A DNA stretch of 64,000 nt from an uncultured Ruminococcus sp. (lineage in GTDB: Bacteria; Bacillota; Clostridia; Oscillospirales; Acutalibacteraceae). A program made the translations under genes and the position numbers. Position 1 is the first letter of the stretch. The number at the start of each line of letters is the position of its first letter. The notes below the pieces were generated by a model. It was not told the origin of the DNA and searched no databases. It was given only the letters and a program-made list of their open reading frames with translations. Shown piece by piece: positions 7,985-16,781 of the stretch. The stretch spans positions 1 through 64,000 of the forward strand of contig CACYDP010000084.1 of NCBI GenBank assembly GCA_902773135.1, in the 5' to 3' direction.

Positions 7985-9184
7985 TTAAATATCAAGAATA
8001 TGACCCATTTTATCTTTTTTGGTTTTCAGGTAAAATAAATCATATTCATTGGCATCCATTTCAATCGGCACACGCTCTTTGATCGACAAACCAAAACCGC
8101 TCAGACCATAGACTTTATCGGGATTATTGGTGAGCAAACGGAGCGTTTTGCAGCCGAGATCACGGAGAATTTGTGCTCCTATATAATATTCTCTCATATC
8201 GCCGGGAAATCCTAAGGCAAGATTTGCTTCCAGCGTATCCATACCCTGCTGCTGAAGTTCATAAGCACGCAGCTTGTTCATCAGTCCGATGCCCCGTCCT
8301 TCCTGACGCATATACAGCAGAATTCCTCTGCCTTCCTTTTCGATCTGAGCCATGGCCGAAGCAAGCTGTTGACCGCAGTCGCATTTCAGAGAACCGAAAG
8401 TATCTCCCGTAAGGCACTCCGAATGAACACGGCACAATATATCTTCTCCGTCACCAATTTCGCCTTTGACCAGTGCTACGTGATGTTCATCGTTCAGTTT
8501 GTTGACATAGCCGTATGCACGGAATTCGCCGTATCGGGTCGGAAGAATGGGGGAGGCGATGCACTCTACCAGTTTTTCGTTTGTCTTACGGTATTCCTGA
8601 AGTGCTTTGATGGTAATGAATTTCATATTCCATTCGGCTGCTTTTTGCTTCAGTTCCTCACTACGCATCATTGTACCGTCGTCACGCATAATTTCGCAGC
8701 AAAGACCGCACTCTTTCAGACCTGCCAGACGCATCAGGTCAACGGTGGCTTCTGTATGACCGTTTCTTTCCAGAACGCCGTTCTTTTTTGCCATCAGAGG
8801 AAACATATGTCCGGGACGTCTGAAATCTTCGGGACGGGCATTTTCGTCTATGACTTTTCTTGCTGTGAATCCTCTTTCGGCAGCAGAGATTCCCGTTGTG
8901 GTATCGATATGGTCAATCGAGATGGTAAAAGCCGTGCTGTGATTATCTGTATTGTTTTCTGCCATCTGCGGAAGATGGAGTTTACGGCACAGTTCAATAC
9001 TCATAGGCATACAGATAAGACCTTTGGCATTCGATGCCATAAAATTAACATTTTCCGTTGTGGCAAATTCTGCTGCACATATCATATCGCCCTCGTTTTC
9101 ACGATCTTCATCGTCGGTGACGAGAATGATCTCACCGTTTCTCAGAGCCTCAAGAGCTTCGTCAACTGTATTGTATTCAAACAT
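7985..9184 (-). CDS. ribBA: Bifunctional 3,4-dihydroxy-2-butanone 4-phosphate synthase / GTP cyclohydrolase II
   Basis: The protein has 399 residues. Residues 1-200 are the DHBP synthase domain ([10 protein letters not shown] near the N-terminus; ribulose 5-phosphate to DHBP plus formate). Residues 205-399 are GTP cyclohydrolase II, with the zinc ligands in [15 protein letters not shown] and the RQEGRGIGL block. It supplies both starting halves of riboflavin. An AAGGAGG-type site precedes the ATG, and the gene follows ribE by 14 bases. Confidence 0.96.
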   Translation of the reverse strand: MFEYNTVDEALEALRNGEIILVTDDEDRENEGDMICAAEFATTENVNFMASNAKGLICMPMSIELCRKLHLPQMAENNTDNHSTAFTISIDHIDTTTGISAAERGFTARKVIDENARPEDFRRPGHMFPLMAKKNGVLERNGHTEATVDLMRLAGLKECGLCCEIMRDDGTMMRSEELKQKAAEWNMKFITIKALQEYRKTNEKLVECIASPILPTRYGEFRAYGYVNKLNDEHHVALVKGEIGDGEDILCRVHSECLTGDTFGSLKCDCGQQLASAMAQIEKEGRGILLYMRQEGRGIGLMNKLRAYELQQQGMDTLEANLALGFPGDMREYYIGAQILRDLGCKTLRLLTNNPDKVYGLSGFGLSIKERVPIEMDANEYDLFYLKTKKDKMGHILDI

Positions 9185-9198
9185 AATTTATGACCTCC

Positions 9199-9849
9199 TT
9201 ATGAAAATCCGTTCTGACGCAGAAATTCAAGTGAAATATTGCTTTTTGACTGATTGTCCGCAGAACTGCCGAGCAGTTTTTCGACATATTTGCCGACAAT
9301 ATCATTTTCAAGATTGACGGTATCACCGACTTTTTTGTCCGACAGAGTGGTCTGTGCGGACGTATGCGGAATGACAGAAACGCTGAAATCTTTTTTGGTC
9401 AGTTTAGCCACCGTCAGACTGATGCCGTCAATAGCAACCGAACCTTTTTCTACAATATATTTCAGGATATTCTGATGTGTCGATACCGTATACCATACCG
9501 CTATCCCATCATTGCGAATCGCAGAAATCACACCCGTTCCGTCAATGTGTCCTGAAACGATATGTCCCCCGAAACGTCCGTTGGCAGCCATTGCCCTTTC
9601 GAGATTAACCCGACTGCCGTTTTTGAGTGATCCGAGGGAGGAACGTTTCAGTGTTTCGTTCATCACATCAGCTTGAAAGGACTGGCTGTCAAAATCTGTG
9701 ACAGTAAGACAAACACCATTTACCGCAATGCTGTCACCCAAATGAATGTCCGACAAAATTTTGTCGGCATTGATTCTGATAAAAGACGATGCAGACCCGT
9801 TCATCACGGCGGCTACAACGCCTGTTTCTTCAATGATCCCAGTGAACAT
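9199..9849 (-). CDS. ribE: Riboflavin synthase alpha subunit
   Basis: The product has 216 residues starting at MFTGIIEETG, the standard N-terminus; a TTG two codons upstream is less likely. It has two homologous lumazine-binding domains, the second beginning at GHIVSGHIDGTG. It dismutates two lumazines into riboflavin plus the pyrimidine intermediate. Its start lies 20 bases inside the 3' end of ribD, so translation is probably coupled. Confidence 0.95.
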   Translation of the reverse strand: MFTGIIEETGVVAAVMNGSASSFIRINADKILSDIHLGDSIAVNGVCLTVTDFDSQSFQADVMNETLKRSSLGSLKNGSRVNLERAMAANGRFGGHIVSGHIDGTGVISAIRNDGIAVWYTVSTHQNILKYIVEKGSVAIDGISLTVAKLTKKDFSVSVIPHTSAQTTLSDKKVGDTVNLENDIVGKYVEKLLGSSADNQSKSNISLEFLRQNGFS

Positions 9850-10942
9850 CGGCAACCCTGCTTTCTATAAGAATATCTTCGCCTATACGGCTGATTTTAC
9901 TGTCTTTCAGCATAAATGCATGATCGGGACAGCTGACGCCTTTTCCGCCAACCGGAGATCTGGCAGCTGTTCCTCCGAAAATTTTCGGTGCAATGTAGGT
10001 TTTTACTTTTGAAACGATACCGCTTTTTAGTGCCGACCAATTCAGTTCTCCGCCGCCTTCCAACAGAATACTGTCAATTTTTTCCGCACCGAGAACCAAC
10101 ATCAATTCATTCAGATCAATATGACCATTGTCGGAAGAAGTACGGATAATTCTGCATCCGCAGTTTTCAAGTTCTTTGATTTTCTGTTCATCACGGCACT
10201 GTTCACCGACACAGGAGATGATGGAAGGAATGTGTGCGGCAGTTGCAACGATGTTGGAATCAAGAGGGATTCTGAGATGAGAATCGCATATGATTCTGAC
10301 AGGATTTCTGCCATTTGCAAGACGGCAGGTCAGCATAGGGTTATCAGCAAGAACCGTTCCGATGCCGACCATAATCGCCGAATGTTTCAGTCGGTCAATC
10401 TGAGAATGACGGCGTGCTTCCTCACTGCTTATCCATTTTGAAAGTCCTGTGTAAGCGGCAATTTTTCCGTCTGCGGTCATAGCATATTTCATTGTGACAA
10501 AGGGACGCTGCGATGTGATATAGTGCATAAATATTTCATTCAGTTCATCACATTCTTCTTTTAGTACGCCCTCGGTGACTTCGATACCGTGTTCTCTGAG
10601 GATTTGTACACCTTTTCCGGCGACAAGCGGGTTCGGGTCGGACGAACCGATAATGACACGTTTGATTTGATGTTCTATAATAGCTTCGGTGCAAGGAGGG
10701 GTTCTGCCATAGTGACAGCAGGGTTCAAGCGTGACATACATTTCCGCACCTGTACAGTCTTCCTGACAGTTTGCAAAAGCATTTCTTTCGGCGTGAAGTT
10801 CTCCGCATTTTCTGTGGAAACCTTTTCCGATAATTCTGCCGTTTTTAACGATCACTGCCCCCACCATAGGATTCGGGTTAACAAAGCCCATACCGAGTTT
10901 AGCAAGTTCCAGAGCGGTTTTCATATAATCTTTATCTGTCAT
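9830..10942 (-). CDS. ribD: Bifunctional diaminohydroxyphosphoribosylaminopyrimidine deaminase / reductase
   Basis: I choose the ATG read from 10942, giving MTDKDYMKTAL, because AAGGTGAT stands 4 bases before it; a GTG three codons upstream lies within that ribosome binding site. It has about 370 residues. The N-terminal deaminase domain has zinc ligands in HAERNA and PCCHYGRTPPC. The C-terminal NADPH reductase domain follows the MTADGKIA block. It is the first gene after the FMN riboswitch and overlaps ribE by 20 bases. Confidence 0.95.
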   Translation of the reverse strand: MTDKDYMKTALELAKLGMGFVNPNPMVGAVIVKNGRIIGKGFHRKCGELHAERNAFANCQEDCTGAEMYVTLEPCCHYGRTPPCTEAIIEHQIKRVIIGSSDPNPLVAGKGVQILREHGIEVTEGVLKEECDELNEIFMHYITSQRPFVTMKYAMTADGKIAAYTGLSKWISSEEARRHSQIDRLKHSAIMVGIGTVLADNPMLTCRLANGRNPVRIICDSHLRIPLDSNIVATAAHIPSIISCVGEQCRDEQKIKELENCGCRIIRTSSDNGHIDLNELMLVLGAEKIDSILLEGGGELNWSALKSGIVSKVKTYIAPKIFGGTAARSPVGGKGVSCPDHAFMLKDSKISRIGEDILIESRVADVHWDH

Positions 10943-10954
10943 TTCGATCACCTT

Positions 10955-10988
10955 AAAAAACTGCCCCCGAAATGATTTCGGGGGCAGT
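10955..10988 (-). terminator. Attenuator terminator between FMN riboswitch and ribD
   Basis: A nearly perfect GC-rich stem (ACTGCCCCCGAAAT paired with ATTTCGGGGGCAGT, one-base centre) is followed on the minus strand by six T and then at once by the ribD ribosome binding site. Its position makes it the expression platform of the riboswitch: FMN binding should favour this terminator. Confidence 0.88.
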
Positions 10989-11017
10989 CAAATATCGTCA
11001 ATATAGATTGATACGGT

Positions 11018-11131
11018 CTATCTTCTTTCATCCGGACTGTACCGTCGGCTTCGGAATTTCACCGAATCAGCCTGTGAAAAGGCTCGCGGGCTTTGACCGC
11101 CGGTAGGGAATTTCACCCTGCCCCGAAGATA
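11018..11131 (-). promoter_or_regulatory. FMN riboswitch (RFN element)
   Basis: Read on the minus strand, the conserved RFN blocks are in order: ATCTTCGGGGC, GGGTGAAATTCCC, ACCGGCGGT, AGCCCGCGAGC, CGGTGAAATTCCG, AAGCCGACGGT, AGTCCGGATG and the closing AAGAAGATA. These form the six-stem aptamer that senses FMN and controls rib genes in Firmicutes. The first stem closes with the ATCTTC/GAAGAT ends. The attenuator and ribD follow about 30 bases on. The promoter should lie between about 11135 and 11190; I see only a weak TATCAT. Confidence 0.95.
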
Positions 11132-11161
11132 ATGAATGATATTTTGAGCGGAAGAAAACCC

Positions 11162-12346
11162 TTATTTCACTTCCGCTACGGTATAATCAGAGTAGCTGCT
11201 GCCGTTGAGCAGATCTTCAATGTCCTTGATGTCATCGTAGTTAGAATAGTTGCTGTGGACATAAATACTGTGGTTGTCATCGTTGACAACAGATTTATTG
11301 GAATCAACAACAATATTTTCAACATAATACAAGCGATATTGTTTAACGCCTACGGTAGTGCCTTTTTTCAGTTTGCTGGTGTCATACTTAACAGTACCTT
11401 CTGAATTGATTTCATAAGCGACAAAATAGATATTATGGTCATAGTAAGAATTGTCGGACGTCCGTGTCAGGAAGTATTTCTTGAACGGGGTGTAAGTACT
11501 CTTGGTTACTTCTACGGTGACGGAATCGGAAGTGTAAATGGTATCACCTGCGGTATAATTTGATTTAAAATATTCTTTTGCTTTATCTTCAATCTTGGTG
11601 TTCACCACGGAAAGATTCACTTCATCAAGAGAAGAAGGATATTCGCTCAGACCGCTGACAGTGTATTCTTTTTCTGTCTGGGTGATAATGACCTCTGCTT
11701 TGTTGGCACTGTATTCACTGTACGAAGCGGTAACGGTAATTTTATCGCCGTTGCTGAGATCATAGTTGCTGGAAATATCAAAGTAAACATCATTTTTGAC
11801 AAACTGCGGGCATTCACTTTTGTCATATTTGGCAGTTCCGTCGGAAGAGATGCCGGAGTAGGTGATTTTCAGCTTTTCAAAGGGATCGATTTTGGTACCC
11901 TCGTTAATACCCTCTACTGTATACTCAAAAGAAGTATCCTTGAGATTGATATTCATCAGTTTGGCTTTTTCTTCGCTGATCTGAGCCGTAACGGTCAGTT
12001 TGTCGCCGTTCTGATATTTTTTGTCGGAACTGTAATCATCTACTTTAAAAGTGACGTCATTGAGCAGAGCCGAAATATATCTTTTAGCATTGGAATATTC
12101 ATCATATTGACTGCTGCTGAGTTTACTGGTATCAACTTCGCCGAGCAGAGAATTGATTGCTTCACTCTTTTTTTCGTCAGTAACATACGTATAGCTGTAC
12201 AGATTTGCATTTCCGCTTAAGCCTTCAAAAGATGGTGAAAAAAGATCTTTGCAGGAAATTTCTTTTGCGGCGGGTTTGCAGGCAGCAAGAGAAACTGCGG
12301 CAAGAGCCGTTACAGAGCATACAGCTAATGCTTTTAATATCTTCAT
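11162..12346 (-). CDS. Lipoprotein with two tandem homologous modules, function unknown
   Basis: The protein has 394 residues with a lipoprotein signal (lipobox LAAC, Cys23) and GGGAGG before the ATG. Two beta-rich modules repeat with a period of about 87 residues: NGDKLTVTA (113-121) ... EYTVEG (141-146), and NGDKITVTA (199-207) ... EYTVSG (227-232). A third, more divergent segment fills the C-terminus. It should be exposed outside the cell. No enzyme motif is visible. A minus-strand promoter TTGACT-18-TATGAT lies at 12388-12417. It is transcribed towards the rib operon but separate from it. Confidence 0.75.
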   Translation of the reverse strand: MKILKALAVCSVTALAAVSLAACKPAAKEISCKDLFSPSFEGLSGNANLYSYTYVTDEKKSEAINSLLGEVDTSKLSSSQYDEYSNAKRYISALLNDVTFKVDDYSSDKKYQNGDKLTVTAQISEEKAKLMNINLKDTSFEYTVEGINEGTKIDPFEKLKITYSGISSDGTAKYDKSECPQFVKNDVYFDISSNYDLSNGDKITVTASYSEYSANKAEVIITQTEKEYTVSGLSEYPSSLDEVNLSVVNTKIEDKAKEYFKSNYTAGDTIYTSDSVTVEVTKSTYTPFKKYFLTRTSDNSYYDHNIYFVAYEINSEGTVKYDTSKLKKGTTVGVKQYRLYYVENIVVDSNKSVVNDDNHSIYVHSNYSNYDDIKDIEDLLNGSSYSDYTVAEVK

Positions 12347-12387
12347 ATTTTTTTCCTCCCTAAAAAACTAAATACCTTAGCAACATC

Positions 12388-12417
12388 ATCATATCACAGT
12401 ATAACAATAAAAGTCAA
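12388..12417 (-). promoter_or_regulatory. Promoter of the lipoprotein gene
   Basis: On the minus strand, TTGACT (12412-12417) and TATGAT (12388-12393) are 18 bases apart, about 40 bases upstream of the ATG. The rest of the 323-base gap between the divergent genes has no further gene. Confidence 0.55.
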
Positions 12418-12586
12418 GTAGCGTACACGGAATTCCACGGAAATCAGCTTGGCGGATTTGCCTGCGATTTTTCAGGCAGTTTGGTTTCTGTCGGATTGAT
12501 CAGGCAATATTGACGGAATTTGTTTTTTTGTACGGGGAGTATTTGATGCAATCACAAAAACAAAACAGTATTTTTTGTCGAATTTG

Positions 12587-12615
12587 TTGCAAAACATTAT
12601 CCGATGTGCTAAAAT
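12587..12615 (+). promoter_or_regulatory. Promoter of the kptA-nnr operon
   Basis: TTGCAA and TAAAAT are 17 bases apart, about 55 bases upstream of the kptA ATG. Confidence 0.5.
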
Positions 12616-12669
12616 ATGTATGTATTTTAAATGAATTTGATGAATGAATTTTGAGAAAAGGTGTGAATA

Positions 12670-13236
12670 ATGAAACAATCCGAACAAAAACATACCAGTA
12701 TTTTTTTAAGTCTTGTTCTTCGTCACCAACCATCTGCGGCAGGCATTCTTCTTGACAGGCACGGCTGGGCAAATATTGATGAGCTGATAGAAGGGGTCAA
12801 TCGGACAGGACGTTATTTTCTTGACCGCCGTACACTTGAGGAAATCGTTGCAAATGACGCTAAACAGCGTTATTCAATTAGTGCCGACGGGACGAAAATC
12901 CGTGCCAATCAGGGCCATTCTGTGAAAGTGGACGTTGATCTGACGGAAACAGAGCCGCCCGAATATTTGTATCACGGTACAGCAGAACGATTTTGTGAAT
13001 CGATTCGGACAGAGGGACTGAAATCAAAGACTCGTTTATACGTTCATCTGTCGAAAGATAAACATACTGCCACAGCAGTCGGCAAACGTCACGGAAAACC
13101 CGTTGTGCTGACGGTCAGCAGCGGAAAAATGTATCGTGACGGATATAAATTTTATTTATCGGTCAATGATGTATGGCTTACAAAATATGTACCGGTTGGG
13201 TATATCGATTATGAAACAGAGGTGTCAGCAAAATGA
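12670..13236 (+). CDS. kptA: RNA 2'-phosphotransferase (Tpt1/KptA family)
   Basis: The 188-residue protein carries the family blocks LSLVLRHQP, LDRHGWANIDEL, RYSIS...IRANQGHS, LYHGT and VHLSKD. It moves a 2'-phosphate from RNA to NAD+, giving ADP-ribose 1'',2''-cyclic phosphate and nicotinamide. In yeast the substrate is ligated tRNA; in bacteria the natural substrate is not known. Its stop codon overlaps the start of nnr (ATGA), so the two are co-translated. Both deal with NAD, which may link them. Confidence 0.93.
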   Translation: MKQSEQKHTSIFLSLVLRHQPSAAGILLDRHGWANIDELIEGVNRTGRYFLDRRTLEEIVANDAKQRYSISADGTKIRANQGHSVKVDVDLTETEPPEYLYHGTAERFCESIRTEGLKSKTRLYVHLSKDKHTATAVGKRHGKPVVLTVSSGKMYRDGYKFYLSVNDVWLTKYVPVGYIDYETEVSAK

Positions 13237-14774
13237 TAGTTGCAGAGAGCAGTGAAGTCAGAAATATGGAGAACCGTGCCGTTGAGCAGGGCAAAACTTT
13301 GTCTTACCTGATGGAAAAAGCGGGTACAAAAGCCGCAGAAACGGCGGCGGAAATGATGTACAAATATAAATTGAAAAATATATGTATTCTTTGTGGTACA
13401 GGAAATAACGGCGGAGACGGTTTTGTGGCGGCAAGACTTCTGTCCGTTATGAGTGAAAATGTCAGTGTCATACTGGCAGACGGTGATCCGAAAACTGATC
13501 TTGCCAAAATGAACTTCAATCTTCTGCCCGATAAAGTGAAGATCCTGGCGTTTTATTCCCAGCAGATAGAATGTGTTCAGGTAATAGAAGAAAGTGACAT
13601 AATTATTGATGCCATCTATGGCATTGGTTTTCATGGAATGCTGAATCCGCAGGTTTCCGATATTATGCAGATTTGCTCTGAAAATAAAAAAGCATATAAA
13701 ATTGCCCTTGACCTTCCCAGCGGTATTCACTGTGACAGCGGTGAAATATCGGGCGATTGTTTCAATGCCGACCTTACTTTATCATTTACTTGTCTGAAGC
13801 CGCTTCACGTGTTGTATCCGTCAATGGATTTCTGCGGAGAGATCAGGGTGGCGGATGTCGGTATATCGAAAAATATTATTGATACCTGTCATTATATTAT
13901 GAAGACAACTGATGACTTTGTTGCGGAAAATCATATCAAACCTAAAAAAATGTCGGCTCATAAGGGAACGAACGGAACACTTCTGTCTATATGTGGTTCT
14001 TACGGTATGGCAGGAGCTGCTGTATTGGCAGGAAGTGCTGCTTTAAGGACAGGTGTGGGAATACTGAAAACGGCTTTGCCGGAATCGATTTATCCGATTG
14101 TGGCAGCCAAGCTGACAGAATCTGTTTTTGTGCCGCTGCGGCAGACCGAAGACGGAAAAATCAGTGAATATGAAATTGATAAACTCATCTACGACATTAC
14201 CGATCGATGCAGTGCAGTATTGATAGGCTGTGGTCTGGGAACCGGAACAGGAGTAACAGAATTTGTTTCACGTGTCATAGAAACCTCATTGAAGCCGGTG
14301 ATTGTCGATGCTGACGGAATAAATGCAGTTGCTGCGAATATAGATGTATTAAGACGGGCAAATGCACCGATTATAATGACACCGCATCCGGGCGAAATGG
14401 CAAGACTGCTGGGAACGGATATTATAACGGTACAGAAAAACAGATATAAACTGGCAAAAGATTTCGCTCAGAATTACAATGTGATATTGGCATTGAAAGG
14501 AGCTAATACGTTGGTCGCCTTTCCTGATGGAAAAGTGTATGTTAACAGAACCGGCAACAACGGTATGGCAAAGGGCGGAAGCGGCGATGTTTTGGCAGGA
14601 ATGACAGCATCTTTTGCAGCACAGGGAATGAGTGTGGAAAAATCAGCGGTTTATGCGGTTTATTATCACGGACTGGCAGGAGATGCCTGTGCGGAAAAAT
14701 ATTCCAGACGAACGATGAAAGCAGGCGATCTGATCGATGCCATACGTGATATGGATTTTGACATAGAGCGATGA
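13233..14774 (+). CDS. nnr: Bifunctional NAD(P)HX epimerase / ADP-dependent NAD(P)HX dehydratase
   Basis: The protein has 513 residues. The N-terminal YjeF_N domain holds CGTGNNGGDGF (54-64) and epimerises damaged (hydrated) NAD(P)H. The C-terminal ribokinase-like dehydratase domain starts near residue 225 and has MTPHPGEMARL, LKGANTL and GMAKGGSGDVLAGM motifs. Together they repair NAD(P)HX. The start overlaps the kptA stop codon. Length matches the fused bacterial enzyme. Confidence 0.95.
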   Translation: MIVAESSEVRNMENRAVEQGKTLSYLMEKAGTKAAETAAEMMYKYKLKNICILCGTGNNGGDGFVAARLLSVMSENVSVILADGDPKTDLAKMNFNLLPDKVKILAFYSQQIECVQVIEESDIIIDAIYGIGFHGMLNPQVSDIMQICSENKKAYKIALDLPSGIHCDSGEISGDCFNADLTLSFTCLKPLHVLYPSMDFCGEIRVADVGISKNIIDTCHYIMKTTDDFVAENHIKPKKMSAHKGTNGTLLSICGSYGMAGAAVLAGSAALRTGVGILKTALPESIYPIVAAKLTESVFVPLRQTEDGKISEYEIDKLIYDITDRCSAVLIGCGLGTGTGVTEFVSRVIETSLKPVIVDADGINAVAANIDVLRRANAPIIMTPHPGEMARLLGTDIITVQKNRYKLAKDFAQNYNVILALKGANTLVAFPDGKVYVNRTGNNGMAKGGSGDVLAGMTASFAAQGMSVEKSAVYAVYYHGLAGDACAEKYSRRTMKAGDLIDAIRDMDFDIER

Positions 14775-14812
14775 TCTGTTGTAAAGCCCGATTATTGACA
14801 GAGGGTGATTGA

Positions 14813-15304
14813 TTGAAAAAAATATTCTCTTTTCTGCTGATGGTGATGATCGTGTTCTCTTGTGCAGCGTGCAGTGAAAACAGCAAGGTTCCCAATATTA
14901 GTGCGGTTACGGACAGCGATATGCGTACCGAATATAACGGTCAGACATACAATGTCCATATTCATTATGTAAATTCCTCCACAGCGTCGGTGCTGTTTCA
15001 TTCTCCTGATACGGTCAAAAACTTGTCGTTTAACCGTGCGGACGGAAAATGCAGCGTTTCGCTGGGCGGATTGGTATGCAGAAGCGAAAAACCTCATTTT
15101 ATGAACGAGTCATTGCCTGTCGGCATTATCGATATTTTTGACAGTGTCAATCAGAATAAAGAAAATGCTGTATTTAAAACAGCAGACAAAGACGGTTATT
15201 ATTTTGAAATCCAAAATGTTTCCGGAAATATTACTGTTCTGACCGATGAAAAGGGAACGATCAAAAGTGTCAAAACCAAAGAACTGTCTATCAATTCTGT
15301 GTAA
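14813..15304 (+). CDS. Small lipoprotein of unknown function
   Basis: It is read from a TTG at 14813 with AGGGTGA a few bases upstream, giving 163 residues. The N-terminus is a lipoprotein signal with a CAAC-type lipobox (Cys about 20). The rest is beta-rich with a YNVHIHY segment and ends with KELSINSV. I recognise no family. It follows nnr by 38 bases and may be the last gene of that operon. Confidence 0.7.
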   Translation: MKKIFSFLLMVMIVFSCAACSENSKVPNISAVTDSDMRTEYNGQTYNVHIHYVNSSTASVLFHSPDTVKNLSFNRADGKCSVSLGGLVCRSEKPHFMNESLPVGIIDIFDSVNQNKENAVFKTADKDGYYFEIQNVSGNITVLTDEKGTIKSVKTKELSINSV

Positions 15305-15681
15305 TTTCATTAAGGTTTCCTTCAGTGGACAACATTGATTGATGCCGATTTCCATATATGGCGGCTTTGTCCGAAACATTACCGGGACTGCTCACCCTGC
15401 ACCCGCTATTTATATAATGGGTGATTAGAAAGGCTGCCTGCGGGAAGATTTGCAATATCTATTTCTATCATAAAAAAATCAATTTTGCTCAGTTATTTCA
15501 ACTATATGCTGCTTTATAGCATAATCTGAGAGCCTGCTTCCTATCTGTGCCAAAAAGCCGTGCGGTGCTAAGATGTTAAACAGGCTCTAAGAGCAGCATC
15601 CCTGAAAAGTGTTTCAAAAGGAACAGAAGGCAAAGTTGATTTTTGCTTTTTTGTGTTATTTGTGATTTCTATGCAGCACTG
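15305..15681. other. Gene-free region upstream of the fatty-acid operon
   Basis: I see no gene here. It holds a hairpin at 15488-15530 (CTCAG...CTGAG with inner TATGCT/AGCATA) that runs into a dispersed repeat at 15529-15588. No clear terminator follows the lipoprotein gene. Confidence 0.5.
15529..15588 (+). repeat. Dispersed hairpin repeat, copy 1
   Basis: It begins AGAGCCTG and ends CAGGCTCT, which pair; inside are TATCTGTGCC and AAGATGTTAAA, shared with the other copies at 30605, 48789 and 60480. This copy has an extra block of about 8 bases in the loop (AAAAAGCC). Confidence 0.75.
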
Positions 15682-15711
15682 TTGACAAACAGACTGTATT
15701 TGTTGTAAAAT
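15682..15711 (+). promoter_or_regulatory. fabH: Promoter of the fatty-acid synthesis operon
   Basis: TTGACA and TAAAAT are 18 bases apart, about 80 bases upstream of fabH. Two direct repeats GTAAATT (15722-15728 and 15741-15747) lie just downstream and could bind a regulator; the classical FapR operator is not seen. Confidence 0.6.
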
Positions 15712-15794
15712 TAAGTTGTATGTAAATTCGGAAATTATGCGTAAATTTCGATTTTATTTTCTATATACAGTTTAAGAAAACGGAGGATTAACCA

Positions 15795-16754
15795 ATGAGC
15801 TTTACTATTTTAGGGACAGGTAAGGCAGTGCCTGAGTATGTAATGACAAATGATGAGCTTTCAACAATGGTTGAAACAAGTGACGAATGGATTCGTACAA
15901 GAACGGGTATTGAAGAACGTCGTGTGTGTAAAAGCGAAACATTGACAGATCTTACTGTGACTGCGGCAAAGGCTGCTCTTGAAGATGCAGGAATTACAGC
16001 AGCTGGTTTGGATCTGATTATATGCTCGACAATGCGTGGAGAAAACATTACACCGTCACAAGGCTGTATGATCCAGAAAGAATTGGGTGCAGATTGTCCG
16101 GCGTTTGATGTCAATGCCGCTTGTTCGGGCTTTATCTATGCTCTTGATATTGCAGATGGTTATTTTGTTCGTAAAAAAGTAAAACATGTGCTGATCGTTT
16201 CAATGGATAATCTTTCTAATATAACGGACTGGACAGACCGCTCAACCTGTGTGTTGTTCGGTGACGGAGGAGCAGCGGCTGTTCTCGGGGAGGGTGACGA
16301 CCTTCTTTCTATCAATATTACCGCCAAGGGTGATGACAGGGTGCTTATTATTCCTCATGGTTCCAATTCATCACCGTTCTATGAACACGAAGAGAAAAAA
16401 GCGGTTCTTCATATGATGGGCAATGAAGTCTATAAATTTGCGGTAAAGGCAATGGCGGACGGCATTACCAAATCAGTACAGGATGCCGGTCTTGCACTTT
16501 CTGATGTGGACTGTGTGATTCCTCATCAGGCAAATATCCGTATTATCAATGCTTCGGCAAAAAATCTTGATATAGACAGAGAAAAGTTTTTCTGCAATGT
16601 ACAGCATTACGGAAATACATCTTCCGGAAGTGTGCCATTGGCTCTTGATGAAGCGAGCCATTCAGGATTTATCAAAAAAGGCGACATTATAGCAATGTGT
16701 GCTTTCGGTGCAGGTCTTACCACGGGAAGCTGCGTTATCCGCTGGAATAAATAA
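15795..16754 (+). CDS. fabH: Beta-ketoacyl-ACP synthase III
   Basis: This 319-residue enzyme starts fatty-acid chains by condensing an acyl-CoA primer with malonyl-ACP. The catalytic triad is in place: Cys110 (NAACSGF), His244 (PHQANIRI) and Asn274 (YGNTSSGS). GGAGG precedes the ATG. It is the first gene of a nine-gene operon for malonyl-CoA production and chain elongation. Confidence 0.96.
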   Translation: MSFTILGTGKAVPEYVMTNDELSTMVETSDEWIRTRTGIEERRVCKSETLTDLTVTAAKAALEDAGITAAGLDLIICSTMRGENITPSQGCMIQKELGADCPAFDVNAACSGFIYALDIADGYFVRKKVKHVLIVSMDNLSNITDWTDRSTCVLFGDGGAAAVLGEGDDLLSINITAKGDDRVLIIPHGSNSSPFYEHEEKKAVLHMMGNEVYKFAVKAMADGITKSVQDAGLALSDVDCVIPHQANIRIINASAKNLDIDREKFFCNVQHYGNTSSGSVPLALDEASHSGFIKKGDIIAMCAFGAGLTTGSCVIRWNK

Positions 16755-16781
16755 GTTGATACGGGAAAGGAATGGTTGATT

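Noticed and set aside
8369..9193. Long plus-strand open frame opposite ribBA
   Set aside because: It is the shadow of a well-supported gene, with no start signal or homology.
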